A DNA stretch of 64,000 nucleotides from contig NZ_VFMM01000001.1 in the NCBI RefSeq assembly GCF_006715085.1, positions 1,550,001 to 1,614,000 of the forward strand, written 5' to 3'. Below are positions 1-9,331 of this stretch, piece after piece. Under the pieces are notes generated by a model. It had not been told where the DNA came from. It made no database searches and worked only from the letters and a program-made list of their open reading frames with translations. Source of the DNA: Kribbella jejuensis (GTDB taxonomy: Bacteria > Actinomycetota > Actinomycetes > Propionibacteriales > Kribbellaceae). Position numbers and translations under genes: made by a program. How positions within the stretch are numbered: the stretch's first letter is position 1; each line of letters begins with the position of its first letter.

Positions 1-2
1 CC

Positions 3-1640
3 GAGCTCTTGCCGTTGGGTGCCGACGAGACGGAGTACCGGCTGCTGACGACTGAAGGTGTCAGCACGTTCACGGTGGGCGCTCGGACGTTCCTGCAGGT
101 GCAGCCCGAGGTGTTGCAGCAGCTGACCGCGGAAGCCATGCACGACATCTCGCACTACCTGCGGACCGCGCACCTGGAGCAGTTGCGGCGGATCATCGAC
201 GACCCGGAGGCGTCCGGGAACGACCGGTTCGTCGCGCTCGACCTGTTGAAGAACGCGAACATCTCGGCCGGCGGCGTCCTCCCGATGTGCCAGGACACCG
301 GTACCGCGATCGTGATGGGCAAGAAGTCCGAGGGCGTGCTGACCGGCGCGGTCGACGAGGAGTGGATCAGCCGCGGCGTGTACGACGCGTACACGAAGCT
401 GAACCTGCGCTACAGCCAGATGGCACCGCTGACCATGTGGGACGAGAAGAACACCGGCTCCAACCTCCCGGCGCAGATCGAGCTGTACTCGACCCCGCAG
501 CACGGCGACCCGGCGTACAAGTTCCTGTTCATGGCCAAGGGCGGCGGCTCCGCGAACAAGTCCTTCCTGTACCAGGAGACGAAGGCCGTGCTGAACCCCG
601 CGCGGATGATCGAGTTCCTGGACGAGAAGATCCGCTCGCTCGGTACGGCGGCCTGCCCGCCGTACCACCTGGCGATCGTCGTCGGCGGCACCTCCGCCGA
701 GTACGCGCTGAAGACCGCGAAGTACGCCTCCGCGCACTACCTGGACACGCTGCCGACGACCGGATCGCCGGTGGGGCACGGGTTCCGGGACGTGGAACTC
801 GAGGAGGAGGTCTTCAAACTCACCCAGGAGTTCGGGATCGGCGCCCAGTTCGGCGGGAAGTACTTCTGCCACGACGTCCGCGTGATCCGGTTGCCGCGGC
901 ACGGCGCGTCCTGCCCGGTGGCGATCGCGGTGTCGTGTTCGGCGGACCGCCAGGCGCTGGCGAAGATCACGCCGGAGGGTGTGTTCCTGGAGCAGCTGGA
1001 GAAGGAGCCGGCGCGGTTCCTGCCGGACACCACCGACGAACACCTCGACGACTCCGAGGTGGTCCGGATCGACCTGAACCGGCCGATGTCGGAGATCCGC
1101 GCGGAGCTGTCGAAGCTGCCCGTGAAGACGCGGCTGTCGCTGAGCGGACCGCTCGTGGTGGCGCGGGACATCGCGCACGCGAAGATCAAGGAGCGGCTGG
1201 ACGCGGGTGAGCCGATGCCGTCGTACTTGCGCGATCACGCGGTGTACTACGCGGGGCCCGCGAAGACGCCGGAGGGGTACGCGTCCGGGTCGTTCGGACC
1301 GACGACGGCGGGGCGGATGGACGCGTACGTCGACCAGTTCCAGGCCGCGGGTGGTTCGTTCGTGATGCTTGCCAAGGGCAACCGGTCGGCGAAGGTGACG
1401 GCGGCGTGCAAGGAGCACGGCGGGTTCTACCTGGGGTCGATCGGCGGGCCGGCGGCGCGGCTCGCGCAGGACTGCATCAAGTCCGTGGACGTGATCGAGT
1501 ACCCGGAGCTCGGCATGGAGGCGATCTGGAAGATCCAGGTCGAGGACTTCCCGGCATTCATCGTGGTGGACGACAAGGGCAACGACTTCTTCACCGACAC
1601 CAAGAAGCCAGTCCCCCTGACGGTGCGCCCAAGAAGCTAA
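3..1640 (+). CDS. Class I fumarate hydratase (4Fe-4S), 5' end cut by window
   Basis: Iron-sulfur fumarase of the TCA cycle, interconverting fumarate and malate in the cytoplasm. The reading frame is open to the left edge (visible start ...ELLPLGADE), so the TTG at 9 is probably internal and the true start lies outside the window. About 545 residues are visible, close to the full family length of ~550. Conserved cysteines in CQDTGTA, AACPPYH and GASCPV are the likely cluster ligands (family knowledge). The C-terminal domain has the GPTTAGRMD motif. A class II fumarase lies 1 kb downstream on the opposite strand, so the organism has both iron-dependent and iron-independent enzymes. The stop codon lies inside the first unit of a 63-bp tandem repeat. 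Confidence 0.93.
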   Translation, partial: ELLPLGADETEYRLLTTEGVSTFTVGARTFLQVQPEVLQQLTAEAMHDISHYLRTAHLEQLRRIIDDPEASGNDRFVALDLLKNANISAGGVLPMCQDTGTAIVMGKKSEGVLTGAVDEEWISRGVYDAYTKLNLRYSQMAPLTMWDEKNTGSNLPAQIELYSTPQHGDPAYKFLFMAKGGGSANKSFLYQETKAVLNPARMIEFLDEKIRSLGTAACPPYHLAIVVGGTSAEYALKTAKYASAHYLDTLPTTGSPVGHGFRDVELEEEVFKLTQEFGIGAQFGGKYFCHDVRVIRLPRHGASCPVAIAVSCSADRQALAKITPEGVFLEQLEKEPARFLPDTTDEHLDDSEVVRIDLNRPMSEIRAELSKLPVKTRLSLSGPLVVARDIAHAKIKERLDAGEPMPSYLRDHAVYYAGPAKTPEGYASGSFGPTTAGRMDAYVDQFQAAGGSFVMLAKGNRSAKVTAACKEHGGFYLGSIGGPAARLAQDCIKSVDVIEYPELGMEAIWKIQVEDFPAFIVVDDKGNDFFTDTKKPVPLTVRPRS

Positions 1641-1831
1641 AAGCAGGTGGGGGTGGGGGGACACCAGGAAACCAGTCCCCTAACAGTGCGCCCGAGAAGC
1701 TAAAAGCAGGTGGGGGTGGGGGGACACCAAGAAGCCAGTCCCCCTGACGGTGCGCCCAAGAAGCTGAAAGCAGCTGGGGCGAGGGCACACCAGGAAACCA
1801 GTCCCCCCCGACGGTGCGCCCAAGAAGTTAG
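1596..1831. repeat. Tandem repeat, ~63 bp x ~3.7, at the 3' end of the fumarase gene
   Basis: The core ACACC recurs at 1597, 1661, 1724 and 1787 (spacings 64, 63, 63). Each unit carries a CAGTCCCCCT-like segment, a GTGCGCCC(A/G)AGAAG segment and, in the first three, a G-rich run. Unit 1 is the coding end of the class I fumarase including its TAA. The last unit runs into the stop codon of the small opposite-strand ORF. In units 2 and 3 GGGGAC pairs with GTCCCC across a 12-nt loop (1657-1680 in unit 2), so the array may also work as a transcription end. Confidence 0.85.
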
Positions 1832-1986
1832 CCTGCTTTGGTTTCGATTTCTTCTGGGAGTTTGAGGAGTAGGGCTCTGGCGGCTTTGACCAGGTCTGCT
1901 TCGTTGTGGCCGAACGCCTGGAGGTAGCACCCAAGGGCCGAGCGCAGCATCTGAAGCTCCTCGGCCTGCAGCTCGATGGTGTACAT
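1828..1986 (-). CDS. Small unrecognised protein, 52 aa
   Basis: Short ORF starting at ATG 1986 and ending with TAA at 1828-1830. The product begins MYTIELQAEELQMLRSAL and ends LPEEIETKAG. It is acidic, leucine-rich and looks almost wholly helical, with no signal peptide or membrane segment. GGAG lies only a few bases before the ATG, so the ribosome site is poor and the start is uncertain, but an in-frame stop lies just upstream. The third-position GC bias and clean amino-acid composition support coding. No function can be assigned. Its stop abuts the fumarase repeat array. Confidence 0.5.
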   Translation of the reverse strand: MYTIELQAEELQMLRSALGCYLQAFGHNEADLVKAARALLLKLPEEIETKAG

Positions 1987-2041
1987 ATCTCCACGCTAAT
2001 CCCGTACCCCCCAGTTGCAACACCCCGTGACCCAGCTGTTG

Positions 2042-2707
2042 TCAGCTGTGCAATTCCTCCGCGATCAGCTCTGGCTGGTGAGTCGTCGGCGCCGCCGGCA
2101 CCCGCCAGCCGGCCGGCGCCGTCCACATCTCCCACCCGTCGGAGAACGGCGCCGTCCAGGCCTCGATGTCCCGGATCGCGGCGTGCGCGTCCGCAACGAT
2201 CCGCTCGGCCTCGGCGGGCGTGAACCGGCCTGCCTCGACGGCCCCCTCGAGCTCGTCCTCGTCCTTCCACTCGATCGAGCGGTCCGGGTTGATCCACAGG
2301 TCGAGCACGTGATCGACAGTGCTGGTACGGCGTGCCGCCCAGTCCCGGACGTGTTCCCGCTCGAGGTTCACGTACCACCCACGGAAGGTGCCGTCGGCGC
2401 CCCAGAAGCACCACACCGACCACGGCTTGCCGGGCGGAGACACCTTGAGAATGCCGGTCCCCCGCCAGACGTCGAGCTTCAGCACCCGCCGTTCGGTGAA
2501 CATCCCGACCGGACCGGCGTGCCGGACCTCACGGCCGTCGACGAGGACCGGTTTGAGCAGCGGCGTACCGGGCGCGAGCCAGGCGACCAGGCCGTCGGCG
2601 TCGTCCCGGACGACCGTCATCGGCCGGACGTTCGGCAGGTCGGCATGCCGGCCGGTCCCCTCGTACACCCACTCGATCGTCGTCCCGGGCTCCCAGTACT
2701 CAGTCAC
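2042..2707 (-). CDS. DUF402 domain protein
   Basis: 221-aa soluble protein with the DUF402 fold: a small N-terminal barrel ([12 protein letters not shown]..., residues ~5-60), then the core with FRGWYVNLE and [23 protein letters not shown] (shown in parts: [17 protein letters not shown]), where the acidic residues are probable metal or substrate ligands. DUF402 proteins include nucleoside phosphatases and domains of RNase-related proteins; the exact substrate here is unknown. The ATG at 2707 overlaps the fumC stop by 8 bases, so it is translated with fumC and is the last gene of the fumC operon. Confidence 0.8.
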   Translation of the reverse strand: MTEYWEPGTTIEWVYEGTGRHADLPNVRPMTVVRDDADGLVAWLAPGTPLLKPVLVDGREVRHAGPVGMFTERRVLKLDVWRGTGILKVSPPGKPWSVWCFWGADGTFRGWYVNLEREHVRDWAARRTSTVDHVLDLWINPDRSIEWKDEDELEGAVEAGRFTPAEAERIVADAHAAIRDIEAWTAPFSDGWEMWTAPAGWRVPAAPTTHQPELIAEELHS

Positions 2708-4103
2708 GGGCCGGCCGGGTCATCGAAAGTACGTCGAGGGCCGCGTCCAGCTGCTCCTCGGTGAGGTCTCCCTTCTCGACGTGACCGTTCTCGATCACCA
2801 CTTCGCGGATCGTTTTCCCTTGTTTCAAAGCGCTTTTCGCGACCGCGGCGGCGTTCTCGTAGCCGATGTAGCGGTTCAGTGGCGTGACGATCGACGGTGA
2901 CGACTCGGCCAGCGCGCGGGCGTGCTCGACGTTCGCGGTGATGCCGTCGACGCAGCGATCGGCGAGCAGCCGGGAGCTGTTCGCCAGCAGCGTGATCGAC
3001 TCGAGCAGGTTACGGGCGATCACCGGGAGCATCACGTTCAGCTCGAAGTTGCCTCCGGCACCGGCCACGGTGATCGTGGTGTCGTTGCCGATCACCTGCG
3101 CGGCGACCATCAGCGTCGCCTCACAGATCACCGGGTTCACCTTGCCGGGCATGATGCTCGACCCGGGCTGCAGGTCCGGCAGCGCGATCTCGCCGAGCCC
3201 GGCGCGCGGGCCGGAGCCCATCCAGCGCAGGTCGTTGCAGATCTTCGTCAGGCTGACCGCGACCGTCTTCAGCTGGCCGGACAGCTCGACCAGCCCGTCG
3301 CGGGCGCCCTGTGCCTCGAAGTGGTCCTCGGCCTCGGTCAGCTCGAGCCCCGTTCGCTTGTTGAGCTCGCTGATGACGGCGGCGGCGAACCCGGGCGGTG
3401 TGTTGATCCCGGTGCCGACCGCCGTCCCGCCCAACGGCAGCTCGGCGACGCGCGGCAGGGTCGCGCGCACCCGGTCGGCGCCGCGGCGGAGCTGCTGTGC
3501 GTACCCGTTGAACTCCTGGCCGAGGGTGACCGGCGTGGCGTCCATCAGGTGCGTCCGCCCGGACTTCACCACCTCGGCGAACTCCGATCCCTTACGCGCA
3601 AGGGAATCCGCGAGATGTTCGAGCGCCGGCAACAGCTCCTGTACGACGCCGGCGGTGGCGGCGACGTGGATCGCGGACGGGAACGTGTCGTTGCTGGACT
3701 GCGACGCGTTGACATGGTCGTTCGGGTGCACGTCGGCGCCGAGCGCACGGGTGGCGAGCGTGGCCAGCACCTCGTTGGCGTTCATGTTCGTCGACGTACC
3801 CGAGCCGGTCTGGAAGACATCGATCGGGAACTCCGCGTCGAACTCCCCCGCCGCCACCTGGTCCGCGGCGTCGACGATCGCCGCCGAACGGTCCGCGTCG
3901 AGCACGCCGAGGGACGCATTCACGACCGCGGCCGAGGCCTTGATCTGCGCCAGCGCATGCACGAGCGCCGGCGCCAGCGGCCGCCCGGAGATCGGAAAGT
4001 TCTCCACCGCGCGCTGTGTCTGAGCCCGCCACAATGCGTCCCGAGGCACCTTCACCTCGCCCATCGTGTCGTGCTCGATCCTGAACTCCGCGTCATCACC
4101 CAT
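2700..4103 (-). CDS. fumC: Class II fumarate hydratase
   Basis: Iron-independent fumarase, 467 aa from ATG 4103, homotetrameric in the family. It carries [13 protein letters not shown] (residues 100-112), the substrate-site NASQSSND (132-139), [10 protein letters not shown] with the catalytic-region histidine (182-191), and the family signature [12 protein letters not shown] (314-325). An ATG 66 bases further upstream is also in frame, but it would add residues atypical of the family, and the 4103 start is preceded by a modest GCAGG. It sits between the methyltransferase-like gene (71 bases upstream) and the DUF402 gene (overlapping), all on the minus strand. All expected active-site motifs are present. 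Confidence 0.95.
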   Translation of the reverse strand: MGDDAEFRIEHDTMGEVKVPRDALWRAQTQRAVENFPISGRPLAPALVHALAQIKASAAVVNASLGVLDADRSAAIVDAADQVAAGEFDAEFPIDVFQTGSGTSTNMNANEVLATLATRALGADVHPNDHVNASQSSNDTFPSAIHVAATAGVVQELLPALEHLADSLARKGSEFAEVVKSGRTHLMDATPVTLGQEFNGYAQQLRRGADRVRATLPRVAELPLGGTAVGTGINTPPGFAAAVISELNKRTGLELTEAEDHFEAQGARDGLVELSGQLKTVAVSLTKICNDLRWMGSGPRAGLGEIALPDLQPGSSIMPGKVNPVICEATLMVAAQVIGNDTTITVAGAGGNFELNVMLPVIARNLLESITLLANSSRLLADRCVDGITANVEHARALAESSPSIVTPLNRYIGYENAAAVAKSALKQGKTIREVVIENGHVEKGDLTEEQLDAALDVLSMTRPARD

Positions 4104-4173
4104 ACCTGCAGAGTACGTCGATCGCCCACTGTCCGAACGCCCTGTTGGACAACCTGTGGACAACGCCACAGGA

Positions 4174-4815
4174 CTACGAACTGCCCTGATAGACGTAATA
4201 CAGCTCGTCCCGGCCCTGGAGTTCGACCGGGACGGGCTTCACGTCGCACGTACCGAAGACCGCAGTGACTGCGGACTCGAGCGCGGGTGACGCCGACGAG
4301 GACCAGACGGTCAGGACGCCGCCGGCCCGGAGTTTGGACCGGCAGGTGGCCAGGAACATCGAGGTGTAGATGGCCGAGTTCTCGTTGTAGACAAGGAAGT
4401 CCGGGCCGTTGTCGACGTCCAGCAGGATCGCGTCGACGGAGGCATCGGGGAGGTCGGCAACGACCACCCGGACGTCGCCGACGACCACCGCGACCCGCGG
4501 ATCGTCGAGGACCGACGGGACCAGGCCGGTGCGCATCCACGACACCAGGTCCGGCTCGATCTCCGCGACCACCACCTCGCCGAGCCGGTCGTCGGCGAGC
4601 AGCGCGCGGACCGTGTACCCGAGGCCGAGACCGCCCACCAGGACCCGGTCCGGACGCGGCACCGCCGCCAGCGCCGCCGACGCCAGCAGCTCTTCGCTCG
4701 AGGTCTCCTGGTCGTCCATCACGAACACACCGTTGACCCGCAGCTCCAACGCCCCGTCGTCGCGCCGCCGCAACGTCAGCTCGCCCCGGTCAGAAGAAGC
4801 CTTCGCCAGCTCCAC
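4174..4815 (-). CDS. Spermidine-synthase-like SAM-fold protein
   Basis: 213-aa Rossmann-fold protein of the spermidine synthase/spermine synthase superfamily. The SAM/dcSAM-binding motif is [14 protein letters not shown] (~61-74), followed by the acidic [13 protein letters not shown] (~84-96) and ILLDVDNGP (~135-143). It has only a short stub of the N-terminal tetramerisation region and lacks a clear catalytic Asp-rich polyamine gatekeeper segment. It may therefore be a methyltransferase-like relative and not a true polyamine synthase. It is upstream of fumC on the same strand, separated by 70 bases, and could be co-transcribed. Substrate unknown. Confidence 0.75.
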   Translation of the reverse strand: MELAKASSDRGELTLRRRDDGALELRVNGVFVMDDQETSSEELLASAALAAVPRPDRVLVGGLGLGYTVRALLADDRLGEVVVAEIEPDLVSWMRTGLVPSVLDDPRVAVVVGDVRVVVADLPDASVDAILLDVDNGPDFLVYNENSAIYTSMFLATCRSKLRAGGVLTVWSSSASPALESAVTAVFGTCDVKPVPVELQGRDELYYVYQGSS

Positions 4816-4868
4816 GTCAAACCCGTCCGTTGGTCAGAATGGTCTCCGGACTTACGGCAGGAGAATAA

Positions 4869-5591
4869 GTGACAGACACCCGGAAGGTCGCACTGGTGAC
4901 CGGCGGCAACAAGGGCATCGGCTTCGAAGCCGCCCGCCAGCTCGCCCAGCTGGATCACCGCGTGGTCATCGGCGCCCGCGACCAGCACCGCGGCCAGGCC
5001 GCGGCCGAGCAGCTCCAGTCAGAGGGCGCGGAGGCGTCGTACGTCGTCCTGGACGTCAGCGCGCACGACACAGTCACCGCTGCGATCGCGGTGATCGAGC
5101 AGCAGTACGGCCGACTCGACGTACTGATCAACAACGCGGGCACCGCCCCCACGGAAGGGGCCCCGAGTGAGGTAGCGCTCGACACGCTGCGGGACACGTA
5201 CGAGACCAACGTGTTCGGACTGGTCGCCGTGACCCAGGCGGCGCTTCCGCTGCTGCGCCGGGCCGTTGCCGGGCGCATCGTCAACCTTTCCTCCGGCGCG
5301 GGATCGCTGACCGTCGTCAGCGGCCCCGATTGGCGACCCGAGTGGAACGGACTGGCCTACAACACGTCGAAGTCGGCGGTGAACGCGGTCACGGTTGCCT
5401 TCGCCACCGAACTGCGGGCGACGCCGATCAAGGTCAACGCGGTCAACCCTGGCTACACCAGGACCGACATGTCCCCCGGCGCTGACCGGCCGGCGTCAGC
5501 AGGCGCCGCGGTGGTCGTCCGGTACGCCACGCTGCCCGCGGACGGTCCCACGGGCGGCTTCTTCGACGAGAACGGGCCTGTCGCTTGGTAG
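4869..5591 (+). CDS. SDR family NAD(P)-dependent oxidoreductase
   Basis: Classical short-chain dehydrogenase/reductase, 240 aa, starting at GTG 4869 after an AGGAGAAT ribosome site. The cofactor motif TGGNKGIG lies near residues 11-18, NNAG near 88-91, and the catalytic Ser in NLSSGAG precedes Tyr-Asn-Thr-Ser-Lys (YNTSK, ~158-162). The N-terminal TGGNKGIGFEAARQL resembles carbonyl reductase-like SDRs that reduce quinones or aldehydes. The substrate cannot be told. It runs convergent with the lytic transglycosylase gene, with only 3 bases between the two stops, so there is no room for a terminator. It is divergent from the methyltransferase-like gene. Confidence 0.88.
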   Translation: MTDTRKVALVTGGNKGIGFEAARQLAQLDHRVVIGARDQHRGQAAAEQLQSEGAEASYVVLDVSAHDTVTAAIAVIEQQYGRLDVLINNAGTAPTEGAPSEVALDTLRDTYETNVFGLVAVTQAALPLLRRAVAGRIVNLSSGAGSLTVVSGPDWRPEWNGLAYNTSKSAVNAVTVAFATELRATPIKVNAVNPGYTRTDMSPGADRPASAGAAVVVRYATLPADGPTGGFFDENGPVAW

Positions 5592-5594
5592 GGC

Positions 5595-6299
5595 TCAGTA
5601 CCAGCCCTTGGCCTGGGAGTGGCCCCAGGCAGAGCACGGGGAGCCGTAGGTGGCCTCGATATAGTCCAGGCCCCACTTGATCTGGGTGACCGGGTTGGTG
5701 CGCCAGTCACTGCCGTAGGCCGCCATGCGGTTGCCGGGCAGAGCCTGCGGGATGCCGTACGCCGAGGACGTCGGGTTGGCCGCGCTGACCCGCCAGCGGG
5801 ACTCCTTGTTCCAGAGCTTCTCCAGGCAGCTGAACTGGCCCTGGCTCCAGCCGTGGTCGGGGAGGAGGTTCATCGCGACCTCCTTCGGCGTGCCCTCGTA
5901 CTTCTTCCGCTCGGCGTCCCGGCTGGCGCGCTCCTCGCTGGACGAGCGGTTGGCGCGCTCCAGGGCCTCGTAGCGGCGCAGGGCGGCGTTCTTGGCGGCC
6001 ATCTTCTGGTCGGCGGCGTTCTGCAGGGCGACCTGCTGCTGGGCGATCGCCTCGACCTGGTTCCGCATCCGGATCGCGTCGGCGGCGGCGTCGGCGGCAG
6101 AAGCAGACGGTCCGGTGGACGGCTTGTCGTCCTGGGCGACCACCTTGCCGCTGTTGATGACGGCCATCTCGGCGCGTCCCGACACCTTCTCCGACGCACT
6201 ACTGCTCCCAGGGGAGCTGAAGAGGTCGATACCGGCGACAACGGAGACCACGGCGATTCCGGTGACTGCGAGAACCGCGACGGAGCGCTTCGCTTTCAT
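5595..6299 (-). CDS. Secreted lytic transglycosylase-fold protein
   Basis: 234-aa exported protein. It has a basic start (MKAKR), a hydrophobic stretch to about residue 28 (signal peptide or anchor), an alanine-rich coiled region (~70-130, with many AAADA/QNAADQKMAAKNA segments), and a C-terminal domain of ~85 residues with WNKESRWRVSAANPTSSAYGIPQ. There the Glu of NKESRW is the expected catalytic acid. It ends in PCSAWGHSQAKGWY, typical of actinobacterial aggregation-promoting-factor-like transglycosylases. It probably cleaves peptidoglycan glycan strands at the cell surface. The ribosome site GGAAGGA precedes ATG 6299. Confidence 0.88.
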   Translation of the reverse strand: MKAKRSVAVLAVTGIAVVSVVAGIDLFSSPGSSSASEKVSGRAEMAVINSGKVVAQDDKPSTGPSASAADAAADAIRMRNQVEAIAQQQVALQNAADQKMAAKNAALRRYEALERANRSSSEERASRDAERKKYEGTPKEVAMNLLPDHGWSQGQFSCLEKLWNKESRWRVSAANPTSSAYGIPQALPGNRMAAYGSDWRTNPVTQIKWGLDYIEATYGSPCSAWGHSQAKGWY

Positions 6300-6388
6300 C
6301 TGTCCTTCCGAGAAACCCGACCCCCGTCGGCTACGACGAGAACATACTCTGGCGTAAACCGTCCGTGATCACAAGCAGGTCACAAAAC

Positions 6389-6422
6389 AACGGCGCGGCC
6401 ACCGCGTGGCGACCGCGCCGTT
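6389..6422 (-). terminator. Intrinsic terminator after phoH2
   Basis: Arms AACGGCGCGG (6389-6398) and CCGCGCCGTT (6413-6422) are perfect complements. Read on the minus strand, the stem is followed by GTTTTGT, a T-rich tail. It lies ~50 bases after the phoH2 stop. Confidence 0.8.
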
Positions 6423-6470
6423 CTTACCTTCGCTTTACAGAAAGCTATTACCTAAGTACGACGACACCCC

Positions 6471-7802
6471 TTACAACTGCAGGTCGTCCAGCATCTCCGT
6501 GACCAGCGCCGCGATCGGCGACCGCTCCGAGCGGGTCAGCGTCACATGCGCGAACAGCGGGTGCCCCTTCAGCTGCTCGACCACGGCGACCACGCCGTCG
6601 TGCCGGCCCACCCGCAGGTTGTCCCGCTGGGCCACGTCGTGGGTGAGCACGACCCGCGAGTTCGCGCCGACCCGCGACAGCACCGTGAGCAGGACGTTCC
6701 GCTCCAGCGACTGGGCCTCGTCGACGATCACGAACGCGTCGTGCAGCGAGCGGCCGCGGATGTGGGTCAGCGGCAGCACCTCGAGCATGCCGCGGTCGAT
6801 CACCTCGTCGATCACCTCACCGCTGGTGAGCGCGCCGAGCGTGTCGTACACGGCCTGGGCCCAGGGCTGCATCTTCTCCGACTCCGAGCCCGGCAGGTAC
6901 CCGAGCTCCTGGCCGCCGACCGCGAACAGCGGCCGGAACACGACCACCTTCTTGTGCTGCCGGCGCTCCATCACCGACTCCAGGCCGGCGCACAGCGCGA
7001 GCGCGGACTTGCCGGTACCGGCCCGGCCGCCGAGCGAGACAATCCCGACGTCGGGGTCCAGCAGCAGATCGAGCGCGACCCGCTGCTCGGCGGACCGGCC
7101 GCGGATCCCGAACGCCTCCCGGTCGCCGCGGACCAGCCGGATCCGCTTGTCCGGCATCACCCGGCCGAGCGCGCTGCCCCGGTCGGACAGCAGGACGAGA
7201 CCGGTATGGGTCGGGAACTCCCCCGCCTCGGTCAGCTCGACGGAACCGTTCTCGTACAGGTCGTCGACCACCTGGGTACCAACCTCGAGCTCGGCCATCC
7301 CGGTCCAGCCGGACTCCAGGGTCAGCTCGGCCCGGTACTCCTCGGCCTGCAGGCCGCACGCCGACGCCTTGACCCGCATCGGCAGGTCCTTCGAGACCAG
7401 CGTCACGTCCTTGCCCTCAGCCATGAAGTTGCAGGCCACGGCCAGGATCCGGCTGTCGTTGTCGCCGAGCCGGAACCCGGCCGGCAGCGTTTCCGGGTCG
7501 GTGTGGTTCAGTTCGACCCGGAGCGTCCCACCCTTCTCCCCCACTGGCAGGGGTGCGTCCAACCGTCCGTGCAGGATCCGCAGCTCGTCCAGCAGTCGCA
7601 GTGCCGTCCGCGCGAAGTAGCCGAGCTCGGGGTGATGCCGTTTGGCCTCCAATTCGGTGACGACGACCACCGGAACGACCACGTCGTGCTCGTCGAACCG
7701 CAGCATCGCGTGCGGGTCGGAGAGGAGCACCGAGGTGTCCAGCACGAACGTGCGCTGGTCCGGTGTGGATGAGGTACTTGACGCCTTGGCGTGGATGGCC
7801 AT
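6471..7802 (-). CDS. PIN domain-PhoH ATPase fusion (PhoH2 type)
   Basis: 443-aa protein joining an N-terminal PIN ribonuclease domain (residues ~18-150) to a C-terminal PhoH RNA-helicase-like ATPase (~235-440). PIN acidic residues are visible as FVLDTS (D22), VTELEAK (E50) and GDNDSR (D114/D116). The ATPase has Walker [10 protein letters not shown] (258-266), Walker [10 protein letters not shown] and the RSERS arginine-finger region near the C-terminus. Characterised mycobacterial PhoH2 proteins unwind and cleave RNA (family knowledge). No separate antitoxin-like ORF directly precedes it. A ~500-base upstream region with inverted repeats separates it from uppS. An intrinsic terminator follows. 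Confidence 0.93.
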   Translation of the reverse strand: MAIHAKASSTSSTPDQRTFVLDTSVLLSDPHAMLRFDEHDVVVPVVVVTELEAKRHHPELGYFARTALRLLDELRILHGRLDAPLPVGEKGGTLRVELNHTDPETLPAGFRLGDNDSRILAVACNFMAEGKDVTLVSKDLPMRVKASACGLQAEEYRAELTLESGWTGMAELEVGTQVVDDLYENGSVELTEAGEFPTHTGLVLLSDRGSALGRVMPDKRIRLVRGDREAFGIRGRSAEQRVALDLLLDPDVGIVSLGGRAGTGKSALALCAGLESVMERRQHKKVVVFRPLFAVGGQELGYLPGSESEKMQPWAQAVYDTLGALTSGEVIDEVIDRGMLEVLPLTHIRGRSLHDAFVIVDEAQSLERNVLLTVLSRVGANSRVVLTHDVAQRDNLRVGRHDGVVAVVEQLKGHPLFAHVTLTRSERSPIAALVTEMLDDLQL

Positions 7803-8302
7803 GTCGCACGTCCTCTTCTAGGCCGTGACGTACACCCTCGCCCCGGCCCGCCAGTGGTTAGGTGATGGGTCGGGTGCCGCCCTCGGGGTCCGGTGTTGAC
7901 CCCGTCCGCGCCGCAACTGCGGCAATGGCGATCAGTGAGCCGGAGACCTCAGGTCTCGGGTACTCCGTTCGGCCCCTCATGGGGCAACCGGCTGGAACGA
8001 GATTCTCAAACTGATCGGGCCTCCCGTGACAGCCGGCTTCCCCTCCGACCGTCTCTGCCAGAGTAGGAGCCGCCCGCAAACGGCGCAGCCCGACACGCCA
8101 GGCCACGGGGTTAACACGGCGTTACACCTTCAATCGCGAGGGGGAGCATCCTCACTCCCCTGGGTGATCCGGTACCCGCACCCATGCAGCGACGCTCAGT
8201 ACATGCGAAGAACTGGCCGGCCGCTGGGTATCGTCCCTCCTCGCGATCGTGCCGGCTTCGCTCGTGGCCGCCGTACGGCGTGCAGGCGCTGCGGGCGAGG
8301 TT
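7803..8302 (-). other. 500-bp gap upstream of phoH2 with inverted repeats
   Basis: No convincing ORF on either strand. The gap holds several short inverted repeats: GAGACCT/AGGTCTC (7943-7957), GCCCC-TCAT-GGGGC (7972-7985) and GGGGGAG...CTCCCC (around 8144-8162). It would form a long 5' leader if phoH2 is transcribed from near the uppS end. It does not match any riboswitch consensus that I can recognise. Confidence 0.45.
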
Positions 8303-9082
8303 CTACGTCCCGAAGCGACGTTCTCGCTGGGCATAGCTCCGAATCGCACGCAGGAAGTCCACGTGCCGGAAGTCCGGCCAGAGTGCTTCACAGAAGTAGA
8401 ACTCGCTCAGCGCGCTCTGCCAGAGCAGGAAGCCACCCAGACGCTGTTCACCTGACGTGCGGATGACCAGGTCCGGGTCGGGCTGGCCCTTGGTGTACAG
8501 GTGCCGGGCGATGTGCTCGACGTCGACACGGTCGGCCAGCTCCTCGATCGAGATGCCCTTCGCGGCCTCTTCCAGCAGCAGCGAGCGGACCGCGTCGGCC
8601 AGTTCGCGGCGGCCGCCGTACCCGACGGCGACGTTCACGAGCATGCCGTTGACGTCCTGGGTCGCGGTCTCGGCCGCCTTCAGGGTTTCCGCCGTACTGC
8701 CCGGGAGCAGGTCGAGCGCGCCCACCGGGTGGATCCGCCAGCGGCCGATCGCGGTCAGCTCCTCGACCGCCTGCTCGATGATCCGGAGCAGCGGCTCCAG
8801 CTCGTCGGCCGGCCGGGTCAGGTTGTCGGTGGACAGCATCCACACTGTGACGACCTTGACGCCGACGTCGTCGCACCAGTACAGGAACTCGGAGATCTTG
8901 TTCGCGCCGGCCTGGTGACCACGCGACACCGGGTCGCCGCCCTGCCGGGCCCAGCGCCGGTTGCCGTCGATGATGACGCCGATGTGCCGCGGGATCCGGT
9001 CCGGCGACAGCGATCTGATCAGCCGGCGCTCGTACAGGGCGTAGACCGCGTCGCGCAGCTTCTGCTTGCCAGGTGTCCGCAT
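8303..9082 (-). CDS. uppS: Isoprenyl transferase (cis-prenyl diphosphate synthase)
   Basis: 259-aa cis-prenyltransferase that extends farnesyl- or decaprenyl-type diphosphates with isopentenyl diphosphate to make the lipid carrier for peptidoglycan. Motifs: HIGVIIDGNRRWAR (33-46, catalytic Asp39), the RGHQAG segment, and the C-terminal DLVIRTSGEQRLGGFLLWQS and SEFYF. Length matches the family. It is soluble and membrane-associated without transmembrane helices. It is followed on the same strand by phoH2 after 500 bases and is divergent from the hemolysin III gene. Whether its product is C50 or C55 cannot be read from sequence. Confidence 0.95.
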   Translation of the reverse strand: MRTPGKQKLRDAVYALYERRLIRSLSPDRIPRHIGVIIDGNRRWARQGGDPVSRGHQAGANKISEFLYWCDDVGVKVVTVWMLSTDNLTRPADELEPLLRIIEQAVEELTAIGRWRIHPVGALDLLPGSTAETLKAAETATQDVNGMLVNVAVGYGGRRELADAVRSLLLEEAAKGISIEELADRVDVEHIARHLYTKGQPDPDLVIRTSGEQRLGGFLLWQSALSEFYFCEALWPDFRHVDFLRAIRSYAQRERRFGT

Positions 9083-9273
9083 GGGCAGGGTGCTCTCCTC
9101 AAAGACTCTCGGTCACGAGGCTAGCCCAGAATCGCCGCCTGCGAGAGGCCCAGGAGCGAGGATCGGAAACCTGCCGGCAAGGCCGAACTTTCCGCGAACT
9201 TCGTGCATCGAACACGCGGGCGTGCTGCGGGTCCCGGGTGACTTCGCCTACATTTCATCCTTCTGACCGATGC

Positions 9274-9307
9274 AACCTACGGTTCCGTAGGTTACGGTTG
9301 CGTAGGT
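9274..9307. promoter_or_regulatory. Tandem operator before the hemolysin III gene
   Basis: AACCTACGG-TT-CCGTAGGTT (9274-9293) is a perfect palindrome. The same DNA is also two adjacent 15-bp copies of TACGGTT(C/G)CGTAGGT (9278-9292 and 9293-9307). It sits 25-58 bases before the ATG, where the promoter is expected, so a repressor probably binds here. No cognate TetR-type gene lies beside it. Confidence 0.7.
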
Positions 9308-9331
9308 ACGAATCTCCTCGAAAGGACGGCG

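Noticed and set aside
9..11. TTG at position 9 as the true start of the class I fumarase.
   Set aside because: The frame is open to the window edge and the upstream residues fit the family, so the gene begins outside.
4174..4815. True spermidine synthase (speE) call.
   Set aside because: The N-terminal domain is too short, and the polyamine-site residues are not evident. Kept as a superfamily-level call.
7803..8302. Possible ydaO (c-di-AMP) or cobalamin riboswitch before phoH2.
   Set aside because: GGGGGAGC-type fragments occur, but on the wrong strand or without the conserved pseudoknot and core elements. I could not assemble a consensus fold.
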